Of a stretch of 64,000 nucleotides of DNA, positions 43,774 through 52,601 are shown piece by piece (the first letter of the stretch is position 1; every line of letters starts with the position of its first letter). A model generated the notes under the pieces. The model had not been told where the DNA came from. It saw nothing but the letters and a program-made list of their open reading frames with translations, and did no database searches. The translations under genes were made by a program, and so were the position numbers. Source of the DNA: Fen-178 sp963722575 (GTDB lineage Bacteria > Acidobacteriota > Terriglobia > Bryobacterales > Bryobacteraceae); the NCBI GenBank assembly GCA_963722575.1, contig CAVRNR010000005.1, positions 248,001-312,000 of the forward strand, read 5' to 3'.

Positions 43774-46700
43774 CTACTGCTGAATGGTGATTGAGACCCC
43801 CGTCTGTGTCTGAACTCCCCCGATCTGAGCCACCACAGCGGCATCCCCGTCCGGAACGTTCGGCACCGTCACATTGAACTGGTAAAGCCCCGCCTCAACA
43901 AGACCAGCGTAGGCCACGGGTGGTGCCAGCACGCCCCCGATGGTAACCTGAACGGAATTCGCCAGCAAGGCAGGCGTGGTGACCAGTTGGGCGGAAGGAA
44001 GCGGCGGGTTTGTCGGGCCGAAGCCCGTCCCGTAGATCAGGATGGTTTCGCCCGGCTTGGCGGGTTGAGTTGTCACGCCAGCGATCAAACCAGGTTTACC
44101 CACGTAACTGTAATCCGCATGCTGTGCTGCCACGTAGCTCCCACCAATCGTGAAGAACGCTGGCGCGAACTGCTGTTTCTGCGCCGTGAAGTTGTTGCTC
44201 TTGCCCTGTGCCGTGGTCACCTGGACCTGGACCGCGCCCACCGTCGCATCGTCCGGGGCCAGTACGTTGGCTTGCGTGGGGCTGATGTACCCGACGTAAG
44301 CGGCCAAGCCGTTGATCGTAACCGATACGCCGCTCAAGGAAGTCGGCAGCAGACCGTTTACAAAATCGCTGTTTTGCCACGTTCGAGTGGTCTGGGAAAG
44401 GTTCGTACCAAAGATAGAAACCCAGGTGGCGGACGCAAGACCAGCCGGGAAGCTCGCACCGTTAGCCACGGCAGTGATGTTGACGGTTGGTTGCGGAGCT
44501 TGCACCACGAGCGTCACGGAGATGGAAGCTGGACTCCCAGTTGCACCCGTCGCGGAAATCCGCACGGTTGCCGAGTAGGTTCCGGCCAACAGGTTAACCG
44601 GATTGACCGAGACCGACATCGTAGCCGGAGTCGTGCCAGACGCGGGAGCAAGCCCGACCCAAGCAGAATCAGCCGAGGCAGTCCATGAGAGCGTTCCGCC
44701 GCCGCCGTTCGTAATCGAGATGTTTTGCGCAGCCGGAACTGTGCCGCCCACCGTGTAGTTGAACGTGAGCGCTTGGGGCGAGACCGCCAGGGACGCCGGG
44801 GCCGGAGCCACCGTGAGCGTAACGCTGATCGAAACGGGACTGTTGGACGCGCCCGTGGCCGAAATCTGGACACTGCCCGTGTACGTGCCCGCGCCTAGGC
44901 CTGCAGGCGAGACGAGCACGGAAATTGTTGACGGTGCTGTGCCGGATGCTAGCGGTGCTACGGACAGCCAGGACGCGCTTGTAATGGCACTCCAGGTAAG
45001 CGTACCGCCTCCGCTGTTTGTGACTTGGACGGACTGCGCTGGCGGAATCGTCCCGCCCACCGTGTAGGCGAATTGCAGGCTTGTGGGCGCAACCGCAATC
45101 GAGGAAGCCGGAGTCGCCATGAAGGTGATTGCGTCAGATCCGGATGCGGTTTGTACCGCAATCTGCGCGACACCGTTATAGGCCGCTGGAAGAAATGCCG
45201 TAATTGTCTGATCGCTCCAAGAGGAAACCGACAAGGACGACGGGCCAGGATAGGCCAAGACCTGACAGGTAGAGCAACGGGACGACCCAAAGCCGACACC
45301 GTTGATGGTTATGCTACCGCCAGCCTTAACGACCCACCCCGGCACATTTGCCAGGAGAGGCCCGACCGAGGAAATCACCGGATTGAACTTGCAGCGAAAT
45401 ATCGAAAAGTAGCCGCCTGTCACCGTAAACGGCCCGCAGGTCGTCGTCTGGTTCGCCGTGCTTGTTGCCGTGAAGGTTCCCGTTCCGCTGACAAATTCGT
45501 TATAGAAAATCGTATTCGTCCAGCCGCTCTCAAAGGACACGGACCCCAGCGACACGCTGGTGAACGGTGTGTACTGCGTCCCGGCCGCATTCTCAAGCGC
45601 GAAATAACCCCCGCCGTATTGGGTCTGGTTCGAAAAGCCGATGGACTGCCAGGCCGAGGTGCCAGCGAGGAACGACAGAATGATCTGCCCCGTTTCCGGC
45701 GCTTTATCGACATCGGCAATGCCCTTTCCGATACAGTCGATGAATCGCCCCGCAGCCGATGCGGAGTCGATATGGCAATAGGGCAAGATTCTGGTCCGGG
45801 ACGGATCGCGGGCAAAGTTGAGCGAGGCGCTTGTCAGGGAGACGACGCCGTCGCTCTCGTTCGACGGTTTCGTCAACGAGAGGATGCTCGACTCCCAGTA
45901 ACCGGCGTTGCCGATGATGGCAAGCGCGTCAACGCCCCGCAGGTCGTCGCCGTGCTGGTTCCAGGTGCCCAAGTTCCACAAGAAGCCGCTGCCCGGAACC
46001 ATCTCGGCGGCCTGGGTTCCGTTCGCAAGAAGATCGGAATAATTCGCCGCGAGGAACGACCCGAAGTTCGGCGTGGCGATTTCAATGAATTTCCGGACCC
46101 TTGGATTGAGGACCGGAGAAAGCGAGCCGTTTGCTTGCAGCCCGGCCAGGTAGGAACGAACTATGAGTCCGCCCATGCTGTGGCTGACAAGATCAACCTG
46201 AGGAACCAATGCTCCGCCGGCATACTGGACCATATTGAGAAACTGCCCCAGTGTCACGCCCAATTCTTCGATGGAGCTGCCGTTTACGGCCTGCTCGACG
46301 CAATTGTCGAAGAAATAGACCACAGGCGCGGCCAGTTGCGTCGCGAGGCTGCCAAAGGTCTCAGCCGACCCATTGGTTGAAATTGGGCACGAGCTTGGAG
46401 GGAAGGCAGAAAACTGCCATCCATTCAACAGCACGACAGGAGGCGTCGAGCCGCCTGACGGCACAACCGGCAAAGCGTCCACCGTGACGTTGGCCACCGC
46501 CGCCCGCTCTTCCCCGGATTCGCCGACAGCCGACACGGTAACGGCATATTCGCCCGGTTTCATCGTCAGAGACGCAGCTAACAGCACCTGATCGCCCCTC
46601 GCGTTCGGCCCGAAGACAAGTCCTCTTGCTTGTGCGCCGCCAATCGTGACGGTTCGGCTATTCGCGTTCCGCACGAAATCTAGCGTCTCAGGCGGCGCGT

Positions 46701-46929
46701 CAATTTTGGCGGATTCGCCCGCGCGCAGCTGGTATCGAGTCTGAAAAACCGTGAGCGGCCGTTCCGATCCCGCCCCGGTGGGGCCGACCTGTCCCAAAAG
46801 CCAACCTGGAAGAAGGCCCAGAATCAGGAACAATAAGCGGAAGTGGCGGCACAAGCTCTTAACCTGGCTTTCTTGAAGTTGTATCCGTGCCCGGTGCCGA
46901 TCTGCGGGCTGTTCGAAAAGGATAGGCAT
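43774..46929 (-). CDS. Giant secreted lipase-like protein with BACON-type repeats and Solibacter C-terminal domain
   Basis: A 1051-residue exported protein (RLLFLILGLLPGWLLGQ signal). Residues about 155-440 are an alpha/beta hydrolase of the PGAP1/triacylglycerol-lipase type: VVLLNGWQFS strand, nucleophile Ser in DLVSHSMGGLIVRSY, and candidate acid/base residues in KPSNESDGVVSL and ILPYCHIDSA. An IPT/TIG-like domain (GGSITINGVGFGSSRC) follows at about 540, then two BACON/Ig-like repeats (LQFAYTVGGTIPPAQSVQVT and LTFNYTVGGTVPAAQNISIT). The last 240 residues (LASATWVSIFGTNLSQTTRT, ETILIYGTGFGPTNPPLPSA) match the Solibacter uncharacterized C-terminal domain, presumably cell-surface attachment. 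It is likely a surface lipase or esterase. Confidence 0.85.
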   Translation of the reverse strand: MPILFEQPADRHRARIQLQESQVKSLCRHFRLLFLILGLLPGWLLGQVGPTGAGSERPLTVFQTRYQLRAGESAKIDAPPETLDFVRNANSRTVTIGGAQARGLVFGPNARGDQVLLAASLTMKPGEYAVTVSAVGESGEERAAVANVTVDALPVVPSGGSTPPVVLLNGWQFSAFPPSSCPISTNGSAETFGSLATQLAAPVVYFFDNCVEQAVNGSSIEELGVTLGQFLNMVQYAGGALVPQVDLVSHSMGGLIVRSYLAGLQANGSLSPVLNPRVRKFIEIATPNFGSFLAANYSDLLANGTQAAEMVPGSGFLWNLGTWNQHGDDLRGVDALAIIGNAGYWESSILSLTKPSNESDGVVSLTSASLNFARDPSRTRILPYCHIDSASAAGRFIDCIGKGIADVDKAPETGQIILSFLAGTSAWQSIGFSNQTQYGGGYFALENAAGTQYTPFTSVSLGSVSFESGWTNTIFYNEFVSGTGTFTATSTANQTTTCGPFTVTGGYFSIFRCKFNPVISSVGPLLANVPGWVVKAGGSITINGVGFGSSRCSTCQVLAYPGPSSLSVSSWSDQTITAFLPAAYNGVAQIAVQTASGSDAITFMATPASSIAVAPTSLQFAYTVGGTIPPAQSVQVTNSGGGTLTWSAITSASWLSVAPLASGTAPSTISVLVSPAGLGAGTYTGSVQISATGASNSPVSISVTLTVAPAPASLAVSPQALTFNYTVGGTVPAAQNISITNGGGGTLSWTASADSAWVGLAPASGTTPATMSVSVNPVNLLAGTYSATVRISATGATGSPASISVTLVVQAPQPTVNITAVANGASFPAGLASATWVSIFGTNLSQTTRTWQNSDFVNGLLPTSLSGVSVTINGLAAYVGYISPTQANVLAPDDATVGAVQVQVTTAQGKSNNFTAQKQQFAPAFFTIGGSYVAAQHADYSYVGKPGLIAGVTTQPAKPGETILIYGTGFGPTNPPLPSAQLVTTPALLANSVQVTIGGVLAPPVAYAGLVEAGLYQFNVTVPNVPDGDAAVVAQIGGVQTQTGVSITIQQ

Positions 46930-47021
46930 ACAGGGTTAACCAATGGCACTGGAATCTAAGACTTGTCTGTCGAAGACTTGTCTGTGGTGCTCACCACGAT
47001 ACTTGCAGACCCTGGAAGGGA

Positions 47022-47327
47022 GTGCAAGAGAAAAAGCGAAAGAAGACCGACCCCACTCTGCAACTGGCCGTAGGCCAGCGCATCAGGGAACTGCGCGAAG
47101 GTCGCAAGTGGTCCCAAGAGGAATTCGCGGGGCTTTGCGGCGTTCACCGAACCTACATCGGCTCGGCTGAGAATGGCGCTCGAAATCTTACCATTCAGGT
47201 CCTGGCGATGTTTGCTCGCGCGTTCGGCATGACGGTATCGGAACTGCTGTCGGGGCTTGAACAACGAGCACAGCGCCTCACCCGAGGCACGTGCAACGGT
47301 GGAGATAACAAGCCAGCGGGAGCCTGA
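47022..47327 (+). CDS. XRE-family transcriptional regulator
   Basis: A 101-residue protein with a classical XRE helix-turn-helix: AVGQRIRELREGRKWSQEEF then LCGVHRTYIGSAENGARNLT and LAMFARAFGMTVSELL. The C-terminal tail is short and basic. The start is GTG 47022. A short direct repeat AAGACTTGTCTGT (46960-46990) lies upstream. It lies near the left side of element B and could be its regulator or a chromosomal neighbour. Confidence 0.85.
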   Translation: MQEKKRKKTDPTLQLAVGQRIRELREGRKWSQEEFAGLCGVHRTYIGSAENGARNLTIQVLAMFARAFGMTVSELLSGLEQRAQRLTRGTCNGGDNKPAGA

Positions 47328-47753
47328 GCAGCCTGGGCTTTTCACTTGTGCTGGTGGCGCTTCCTTGCCGACTTGAGCGACAATCTTCGATGACGAAAGG
47401 CTCTGTTTGAGAATCGGTGGGGACTACTCCGTACTCGGGAGCATCGGAGTGCTGTCGTCGTCGCCTTTTCTTGTCGATGTACTTGAATCGTTCAAGATCG
47501 CGGAGCCTGAGGAGGGGGTGGCCAATACCACGAGGCGGCGGCAACTTGGCCGGTTAATCCGCCTTATCGTACACTACCTTGCGACAGCGACGACCTCACA
47601 GACAGACGGATCGACTCCGCTGAGGCATTTAGCAGGCATGCGGTGAAGTGCCGGCGGGCTGGACGGGAGATCTGAGGTCCTGCTCAGGGAACGGACGAAG
47701 AAAAGCCGCCGGAGCGGGGCCCCGGCGGCCAGAAGGAACCGAATCGTTGGGCT
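47328..47753. other. Left border region of element B, no gene recognised
   Basis: From about 47520 on, the sequence is similar to 6740-6998 behind the CRISPR array (shared TACACTACCTTGCG/CCCACTACCTTGCG and AGACGGATCG). No intact gene is supported. The similarity is useful for placing the left boundary of this element family. Confidence 0.45.
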
Positions 47754-48161
47754 TCAGCCTTTGACCGAGTAGCGGCGCTCTTCGTCCTCGGCCTTGGTGG
47801 ACGTGACCGTCAGCCCCATCTTCTTGCCTAGGGCGCCGGACAGGAACCCACGGACCGAGTGCGCCTGCCAGCCGGTGGCTTTCATGAGTTGCTTCAGGGT
47901 AGCGCCGCCGGAGCGCTTCAGCAGGTCGAGGACCTGGGCGGTTTTGCTGCCCTGGCGGGCGCCAGTTGCCTTCTTGGGCGACTGGGCCGACTTCGCGCCT
48001 TTGTTAGCCTTCTTCGCCGGGCTGGCCTGCTTGCCCGACCTGGCCCTGGACGGCGCAACGTGGGCCTTCTGTGCCGCGGACCGCGCCTTTTGGGCGGCCT
48101 TTGGCTGCTCGGCCGGGGCACCGGCCTCGGTGTTGGCGGTTTCTGCTGGAATGCCGTTCAT
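47754..48161 (-). CDS. DUF3489-family protein
   Basis: A 135-residue protein. The N-terminal 80 residues are low-complexity Ala/Lys/Ser-rich (KARSAAQKAHVAPSRARSGK), and the C-terminal 55 residues form the DUF3489 domain: QVLDLLKRSGGATLKQLMKA, TGWQAHSVRGFLSGALGKK and TVTSTKAEDEERRYSV, a small winged-helix-like fold. Such proteins are common on mobile elements with ParB/methyltransferase genes. A remnant is present in element A (6999-7090) and a second, MITE-interrupted copy at about 51990-52508. Confidence 0.82.
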   Translation of the reverse strand: MNGIPAETANTEAGAPAEQPKAAQKARSAAQKAHVAPSRARSGKQASPAKKANKGAKSAQSPKKATGARQGSKTAQVLDLLKRSGGATLKQLMKATGWQAHSVRGFLSGALGKKMGLTVTSTKAEDEERRYSVKG

Positions 48162-48335
48162 ACTTCATTCTCCTTTGGCGGTGATTACCGCGATCCCATG
48201 GATCACTCGGGTTCGCAAGAATTGCAAGTTGCTAATTCCGATGGGAACCCCCATGGGCGGAGGATCGGCGACGAAGGCGAGTTCGGCCTCCAGATGGGGG
48301 CAGATAGGGGCAGATGGTGGCAGATGTGAGGAAAC

Positions 48336-48425
48336 GGGGCAAAATTCGGTCCCAACAAGGAGCAGGCGATTGCCGCGCTGCTCACTCACCGAAACGTGGA
48401 GGAGGCGGCACGCGCGATAACCACC
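48336..48425 (+). pseudogene. 5' fragment of the terminase-small-like gene
   Basis: Codons GAKFGPNKEQAIAALLTHRN and VEEAARAI match the start of the gene at 52602 and then run into unrelated sequence that resembles 7095-7240 of element A. The duplicated block (DUF3489 gene plus this start) shows that element B contains an internal, diverged duplication. Confidence 0.6.
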
Positions 48426-48568
48426 CTGAAAACCAGCGCCCCAACCGGGGCCCATTTCGCCAAACCAGCCCGAATACCACCGCGAAAACGCGTGGAAAGT
48501 CCAAAAACCATACCGAAAACCGTCCGAAAAACCGTTAAAACGTCGAATAAAGGGCCGAATTTCCGTAT

Positions 48569-49058
48569 GTTTGACACGTATGGAACCCCTTTTCTATTCG
48601 ACTGGCCAAGTTGCCCGCCATCCGGGCGTATGATCGGGTCGGACCATGTCTGGCTCCCCTGGTGCGGCGCTCGGGGGTGTTGCGGGCGGGCGGGCGAGTG
48701 CTGGTGCAGGGTCTGTGCGTTTGCCTGCGGCGCGCCTGCAAATAGCACGCCAGCCGGCGAGCCTTCCTTTCCGGGTGGCCGCTGGTATAGTCTTAAATTC
48801 AAATGGGCGGCGTCACAAGACTCGCGTGCAGCCTGTGCAACCGGTGTTTCGAGCCGGGCAAAATCTATAACCTTTGAGGTGTACTGGAGGCACCGGGGAG
48901 GTACCGGGGAGGTACCGGCATTAGTACATATTAGACTACTGGCGGCACACCCTCGTTGCCCCTTCGAAAATCGCTTTCCCTCGTTAGTGGAAGATCCGGA
49001 CCTGAGCGCCGAGGAGATCCGGGAGAGCATCGAAGATCAGATCGACGACGGCGTTTAG
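48569..49058 (+). pseudogene. Broken copy of the MerR-type coiled-coil gene
   Basis: The first 15 or so codons and their upstream region (48480-48630) match the gene at 7250, and the last 25 codons (EDPDLSAEEIRESIEDQID, stop at 49058) match its end, including 20 bases after the stop. The 400 codons between are replaced by about 350 unrelated bases that contain GGAGGCACCGGGG-type repeats. No function remains. Confidence 0.7.
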
Positions 49059-49205
49059 ACGATTACGAGAAGAGCGGGTCATTGGTTCGGGAATCAAAAA
49101 CCCCGCGAAATCGCAACTTCCGTGCGTCGCTCTTCTCCCGTGCGGATTCGCTCTTGCTGGCGGAGGTCAACTACGGGGGCTTTCGAGGGAACTAAACTGT
49201 ATGCC

Positions 49206-50105
49206 ATGGGTACCAAGACGTTCGATCTGGTTGAGACTATTTCGGATCTGCTCCAGCGAATCGACGAGGGCCGCAAGACTGTAAGAGAGACGCAGAATGT
49301 CAGCGACGACTTCTGGAGAGCATGTGCGCATCGCGATAAGGCCGCCCAACTCTTGAGCGAACTGGTGCTCAAGGTGGCTTCTCTGGGTGGACCAGCGCAA
49401 AGCCAAGCCCAGGCGGAACTCGATCGTCAGCGGTCTGAGCTCCAGAAGCTGAACGACGACTCGAGCCGCCTGTGGCTTCAGCTCAACGAAACGGTTGCGT
49501 TCATCGGCCCTTTCAACAACGATGTGTCTCTGCTGTTAGAGCGCCTTCCACTGAAGCCCGAATGGGACGTGTATCGTCAAGCCGTTGGGCGCCTTGGTGT
49601 GGGCGACCGCGGTTCCTGGACAGATCCACCTACGAACTCGGCTCTCGAGACGCTCGAAATGCGGTTGAGAGAGATGCTGGATCTTGCGGTCCGGACGCAG
49701 CCAGGGCAGGTACGGCGATTCGAACCGTTCCCCACGCCAGACGGTGCCACCTGGAAGGACGTGTCGATCACATTCATCAGCGAGCACCGCGTACAAATAG
49801 CCGTCTTGAGTGTCACACAACCTCGACACTTTGCGGAGATGGGTTTTGGAGACCAAAGGTGCAGCGGGGGAAAGCCCAATTCAGCGTGGGCATGCCTGAG
49901 TGTGCTCGCCGCTGGTGGTGGCAGGATCGAACGACCCGCTCACTTTCAGAGGTCAGGTTGGACCAAAGTTGAGAAGCAAGTCCAGTTCGTTAGGGCTTCG
50001 CTGCGGGAATTGTTTGGTATTTCTGGCGAGCCTTTGCGGTTCCGCAAGGGCAGCGGCTACGAAGCGCAATTCAAAATCAAGCGCGCGCGTTCCTACGAGG
50101 ATTAG
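49206..50105 (+). CDS. Unknown coiled-coil protein (cargo of element B)
   Basis: A 299-residue protein starting at ATG 49206. Residues 1-100 are helical with heptad-like pattern (TFDLVETISDLLQRIDEGRK, QAELDRQRSELQKLNDDSSR). Residues about 190-260 (TWKDVSITFISEHRVQIAVL, FAEMGFGDQRCSGGKPN) look like a compact wHTH-like domain found in proteins of genomic islands. The basic C-terminus (KIKRARSYED) ends the gene. It occupies the slot that in element A holds the gene at 8767. Confidence 0.65.
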   Translation: MGTKTFDLVETISDLLQRIDEGRKTVRETQNVSDDFWRACAHRDKAAQLLSELVLKVASLGGPAQSQAQAELDRQRSELQKLNDDSSRLWLQLNETVAFIGPFNNDVSLLLERLPLKPEWDVYRQAVGRLGVGDRGSWTDPPTNSALETLEMRLREMLDLAVRTQPGQVRRFEPFPTPDGATWKDVSITFISEHRVQIAVLSVTQPRHFAEMGFGDQRCSGGKPNSAWACLSVLAAGGGRIERPAHFQRSGWTKVEKQVQFVRASLRELFGISGEPLRFRKGSGYEAQFKIKRARSYED

Positions 50106-50261
50106 CCCCGCCGGCGATTTTTCGCCGCAGGTTCTCGATTCTTTGAAGGATTCCCTTTGACTCTGTAATTCTCTGAATTCCGACCAAATTAGAAGCTCCC
50201 TGTCGCATGGCGGGCGAAGCAGAATGCCAGTGCCCGCCGAATTTTCGCTGGAAGAAGATGT

Positions 50262-50657
50262 ATGGAAACAAGAAACTTGGCGGCGACGATCCAGAAATTC
50301 AAACAGATGCGGGTGCTCAAAGGAATCCCGGGCAGGCTGGTGTATGTGCGCGCGTCCGTTGATCGGAGCCGACTGTCTGAGTTGGAGCGCGGTTATGCCC
50401 TGCCATCAGAAAAGGAGATGTCCGCTGAGCCGCCAGCCTTTAAGGGACCGGAGGTCGCGGAAGGAACCGCCCCGATGACGCCGCAAGCGCTGACAGGGCT
50501 CCTTGCCGAACGTGTCATGGGGTGGACTGCAGCTCCGAACCGGTTCATGCAGGGCCGTCGCAGATGGATACCGAGCTGGCGGTTTCAGCCTTGCGAAAGT
50601 CTCGCGGACGCCTTTCAGTTGTTGGACACGGCAAAAGCCTGTCGGGCAAACTTGTGA
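50262..50657 (+). CDS. XRE-type helix-turn-helix plus phage ABA-sandwich-like protein
   Basis: A 131-residue protein. Residues 1-50 resemble an XRE domain (GIPGRLVYVRASVDRSRLSE, LERGYALPS). Residues 70-131 (LTGLLAERVMGWTAAPNRFM, WRFQPCESLADAFQLLDTA) resemble the phage ABA sandwich domain. Both parts are known separately in phages and islands; the short join suggests a natural fusion or a deletion product. It overlaps the next gene's GTG start by 4 bases. Confidence 0.6.
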   Translation: METRNLAATIQKFKQMRVLKGIPGRLVYVRASVDRSRLSELERGYALPSEKEMSAEPPAFKGPEVAEGTAPMTPQALTGLLAERVMGWTAAPNRFMQGRRRWIPSWRFQPCESLADAFQLLDTAKACRANL

Positions 50658-51952
50658 GGAATCTGGATATCCAAATCGAGCGCTGGCCGGTTGACCGGTT
50701 GGTCCCGAGCGACGCTAACCCCCGCACGCACTCCCCCGGGCAGGTGGCGCAGATCGCCGCCTCCATCCGGGAATTCGGCTTCGTAAACCCAATTCTCGTT
50801 GGGCCGGACGGCGAGATCATTGCTGGTGAAGGGCGCCTCCGGGCAGCCCGGACGCAGGGCCTGCACGAAGTTCCGGTGATTGTGCTGGAGCACCTGTCTG
50901 AGGTCCAACGCCGCGCTCTGGCCATCGCCGATAACCAGCTCGCGCTCAACGCAGGCTGGGACGAGCAGATGCTCCGCGAACAACTGGCAGCCTTGCAGGA
51001 CGAGGACTTCGACCTGCATCTCCTCGGTTTCGACGACCAGGAATTGGCACGCCAACTGGGCCAGCAGGAGGCCGCGGGGCTCACCGACGAGGACGAAGTT
51101 CCCGACGTGCCAACAGCCCCGGTCACCAGGCCCGGCGACCTCTGGCTCTTGGGCCCTCGCAAAGGGCACCTGCAGCACCGGGTATTGTGCGGCGACGCCA
51201 CGGCCGGCAAAGACACCGCGCGACTGCTGGCCGGCCCGCAACTCCCGTTTCTCATGGTGACCGATCCCCCGTACGGCGTTGCTCTCGAACCGGAGTGGCG
51301 CGAGCAGGCGGGTCTCAACCCGCGGACCCGCCAGGGCGGCAAGATCGCTAACGACGATCGGATCGACTGGTCGGAGGCTTGGGCGCTGTTTCCCGGCGCC
51401 GTCGCTTACGTCTGGCATGCGGGCATTTACGCCGCCGAGGTGGCGCTGGGCCTGCAGGCCTGCGGATTCCAAATCCGATCCCAGATCATCTGGGTGAAGC
51501 AACACTTCGCCATCTCGCGCGGCGCGTATCACTGGCGGCATGAACCCTGCTGGTATGCGGTGCGACGAGGCCAGACTGGTCACTGGCGCGGCGATCGCAC
51601 GCAGACGACCGTCTGGGAGGTAGCGAACCTGAACCCATTTGGCGGGGAGGACGCCGCGGAAAACGAAGCCACCGGCCACGGCACCCAGAAGCCCGTCGAG
51701 ATCATGCGCCGGCCGATTCTCAACCACACGCGTCCGGGGGAGGCCTGCTACGACCCGTTCCTGGGAAGCGGCAGCACGCTGATCGCCGCCGAGAGCACCG
51801 GGCGAATCTGCTACGGCATGGATCTCGATCCGAAGTATGTCGACGTGGCGGTACTCAGGTGGCAGCGGTTCAGCGGCCAACAGGCAGTGCTCGACGGCGA
51901 CCGGCGGACGTTTGAGGAGATCGCGCGCGTGGGCCGGAGGGAGGTCGCATGA
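50654..51952 (+). CDS. ParB/Srx-like domain fused to N-6/N-4 DNA methyltransferase
   Basis: A 432-residue fusion common on phages and islands. Residues 1-170 are ParB/sulfiredoxin-like (IERWPVDRLVPSDANPRTHS, NPILVGPDGEIIAGEGRLRA, ALAIADNQLALNAGWDEQML). Residues 175-432 are a beta-class DNA methyltransferase: catalytic motif IV MVTDPPYGVALEPE and SAM motif I YDPFLGSGSTLIAAES near the end, followed by YGMDLDPKYVDVAVLRW. There is no nuclease partner, so it is an orphan methyltransferase, perhaps protecting or marking element DNA. The start is GTG 50654; the homologous start survives in element A at 9805. Confidence 0.9.
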   Translation: MRNLDIQIERWPVDRLVPSDANPRTHSPGQVAQIAASIREFGFVNPILVGPDGEIIAGEGRLRAARTQGLHEVPVIVLEHLSEVQRRALAIADNQLALNAGWDEQMLREQLAALQDEDFDLHLLGFDDQELARQLGQQEAAGLTDEDEVPDVPTAPVTRPGDLWLLGPRKGHLQHRVLCGDATAGKDTARLLAGPQLPFLMVTDPPYGVALEPEWREQAGLNPRTRQGGKIANDDRIDWSEAWALFPGAVAYVWHAGIYAAEVALGLQACGFQIRSQIIWVKQHFAISRGAYHWRHEPCWYAVRRGQTGHWRGDRTQTTVWEVANLNPFGGEDAAENEATGHGTQKPVEIMRRPILNHTRPGEACYDPFLGSGSTLIAAESTGRICYGMDLDPKYVDVAVLRWQRFSGQQAVLDGDRRTFEEIARVGRREVA

Positions 51953-51989
51953 AGCACCGGATCAGATGGGGTCTTGGCTCGGCTCCGGG

Positions 51990-52508
51990 TGGCGCCGTCG
52001 GAGCGTTTCAGCAGGTCGGGGACCTTGGCGGTCTTGCTGCCTCCTGCTTATACGGTTGTTTCAGCAAGCCACAATATATTGCGGTCCGCCACGGCGGGCG
52101 TGTGCCGACGCTTCGTCGCGCCCGCGAGCCTGTCGCACTGCGGTTGAGCGGAGGGCCCGGTCCGGGAAGATTTCGGGCGTGGAGGGGGCGCACAAGCCCG
52201 GCAATAGGGCTTCTGTCGCCGCCCTTTGTTGATCTCGCACTCGCGGGCCTCGCGGCAAACACTACAGGTTGGGGCTTGCTGAAACAACCGGATAAGCAGG
52301 TGCTGCCTTGGTGGGCGCCAGTTGCCTTCCGGGGCGACTGGGCCGACTTGGCGCCTTTGTCGGCCTTCTTCGCCGGGGTGGCCTTGTGGCCCGACCTGGC
52401 CTGGGACGGCGCAACGTGGGCCCTGTGTGTGGCGACGCGCGGCTTCTGGGCGGGGGTTGGCTGCTCGGTCGGGGCACCGGCCTCGGTGTGGGCGGTTTCG
52501 GCTGCCAT
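51990..52508 (-). pseudogene. Second DUF3489 gene, interrupted by a MITE-like element
   Basis: From ATG 52508 (complement) the frame reads AETAHTEAGAPTEQPTPAQK and KKADKGAKSAQSPRKATGA like the intact gene at 47754. After the insertion at 52043-52300 it resumes as SKTAKVPDLLKRSDGAT and then diverges at about 51990. The insertion alone would inactivate it, and the DUF3489 core is missing. Confidence 0.75.
52043..52300. mobile_element. 258-bp MITE-like element with 28-bp terminal inverted repeats
   Basis: The termini 52043-52070 (CCTGCTTATACGGTTGTTTC then AGCAAGCC) and 52273-52300 are inverted repeats with 27 of 28 matches. The element is bracketed by an 8-bp direct repeat TGCTGCCT (52035-52042 and 52301-52308), and removing it restores the DUF3489 sequence seen at 47754-48161. 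It is too short for a transposase; on the minus strand it encodes a cysteine pattern CSVCREARECEINKG...YCRAC. Confidence 0.85.
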
Positions 52509-52601
52509 GCCGATTCGGATAGGAATCCACATTGGCGAAGGATCGGCGATGGAGGCGAATTCGGCCTCCAGATGGGGGCAGATGGGGGCAGATAGGGGCA
52601 A

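Noticed and set aside
45025..46380. A 451-codon plus-strand open frame
   Set aside because: It is antisense to the lipase-like protein and has no protein-like pattern.
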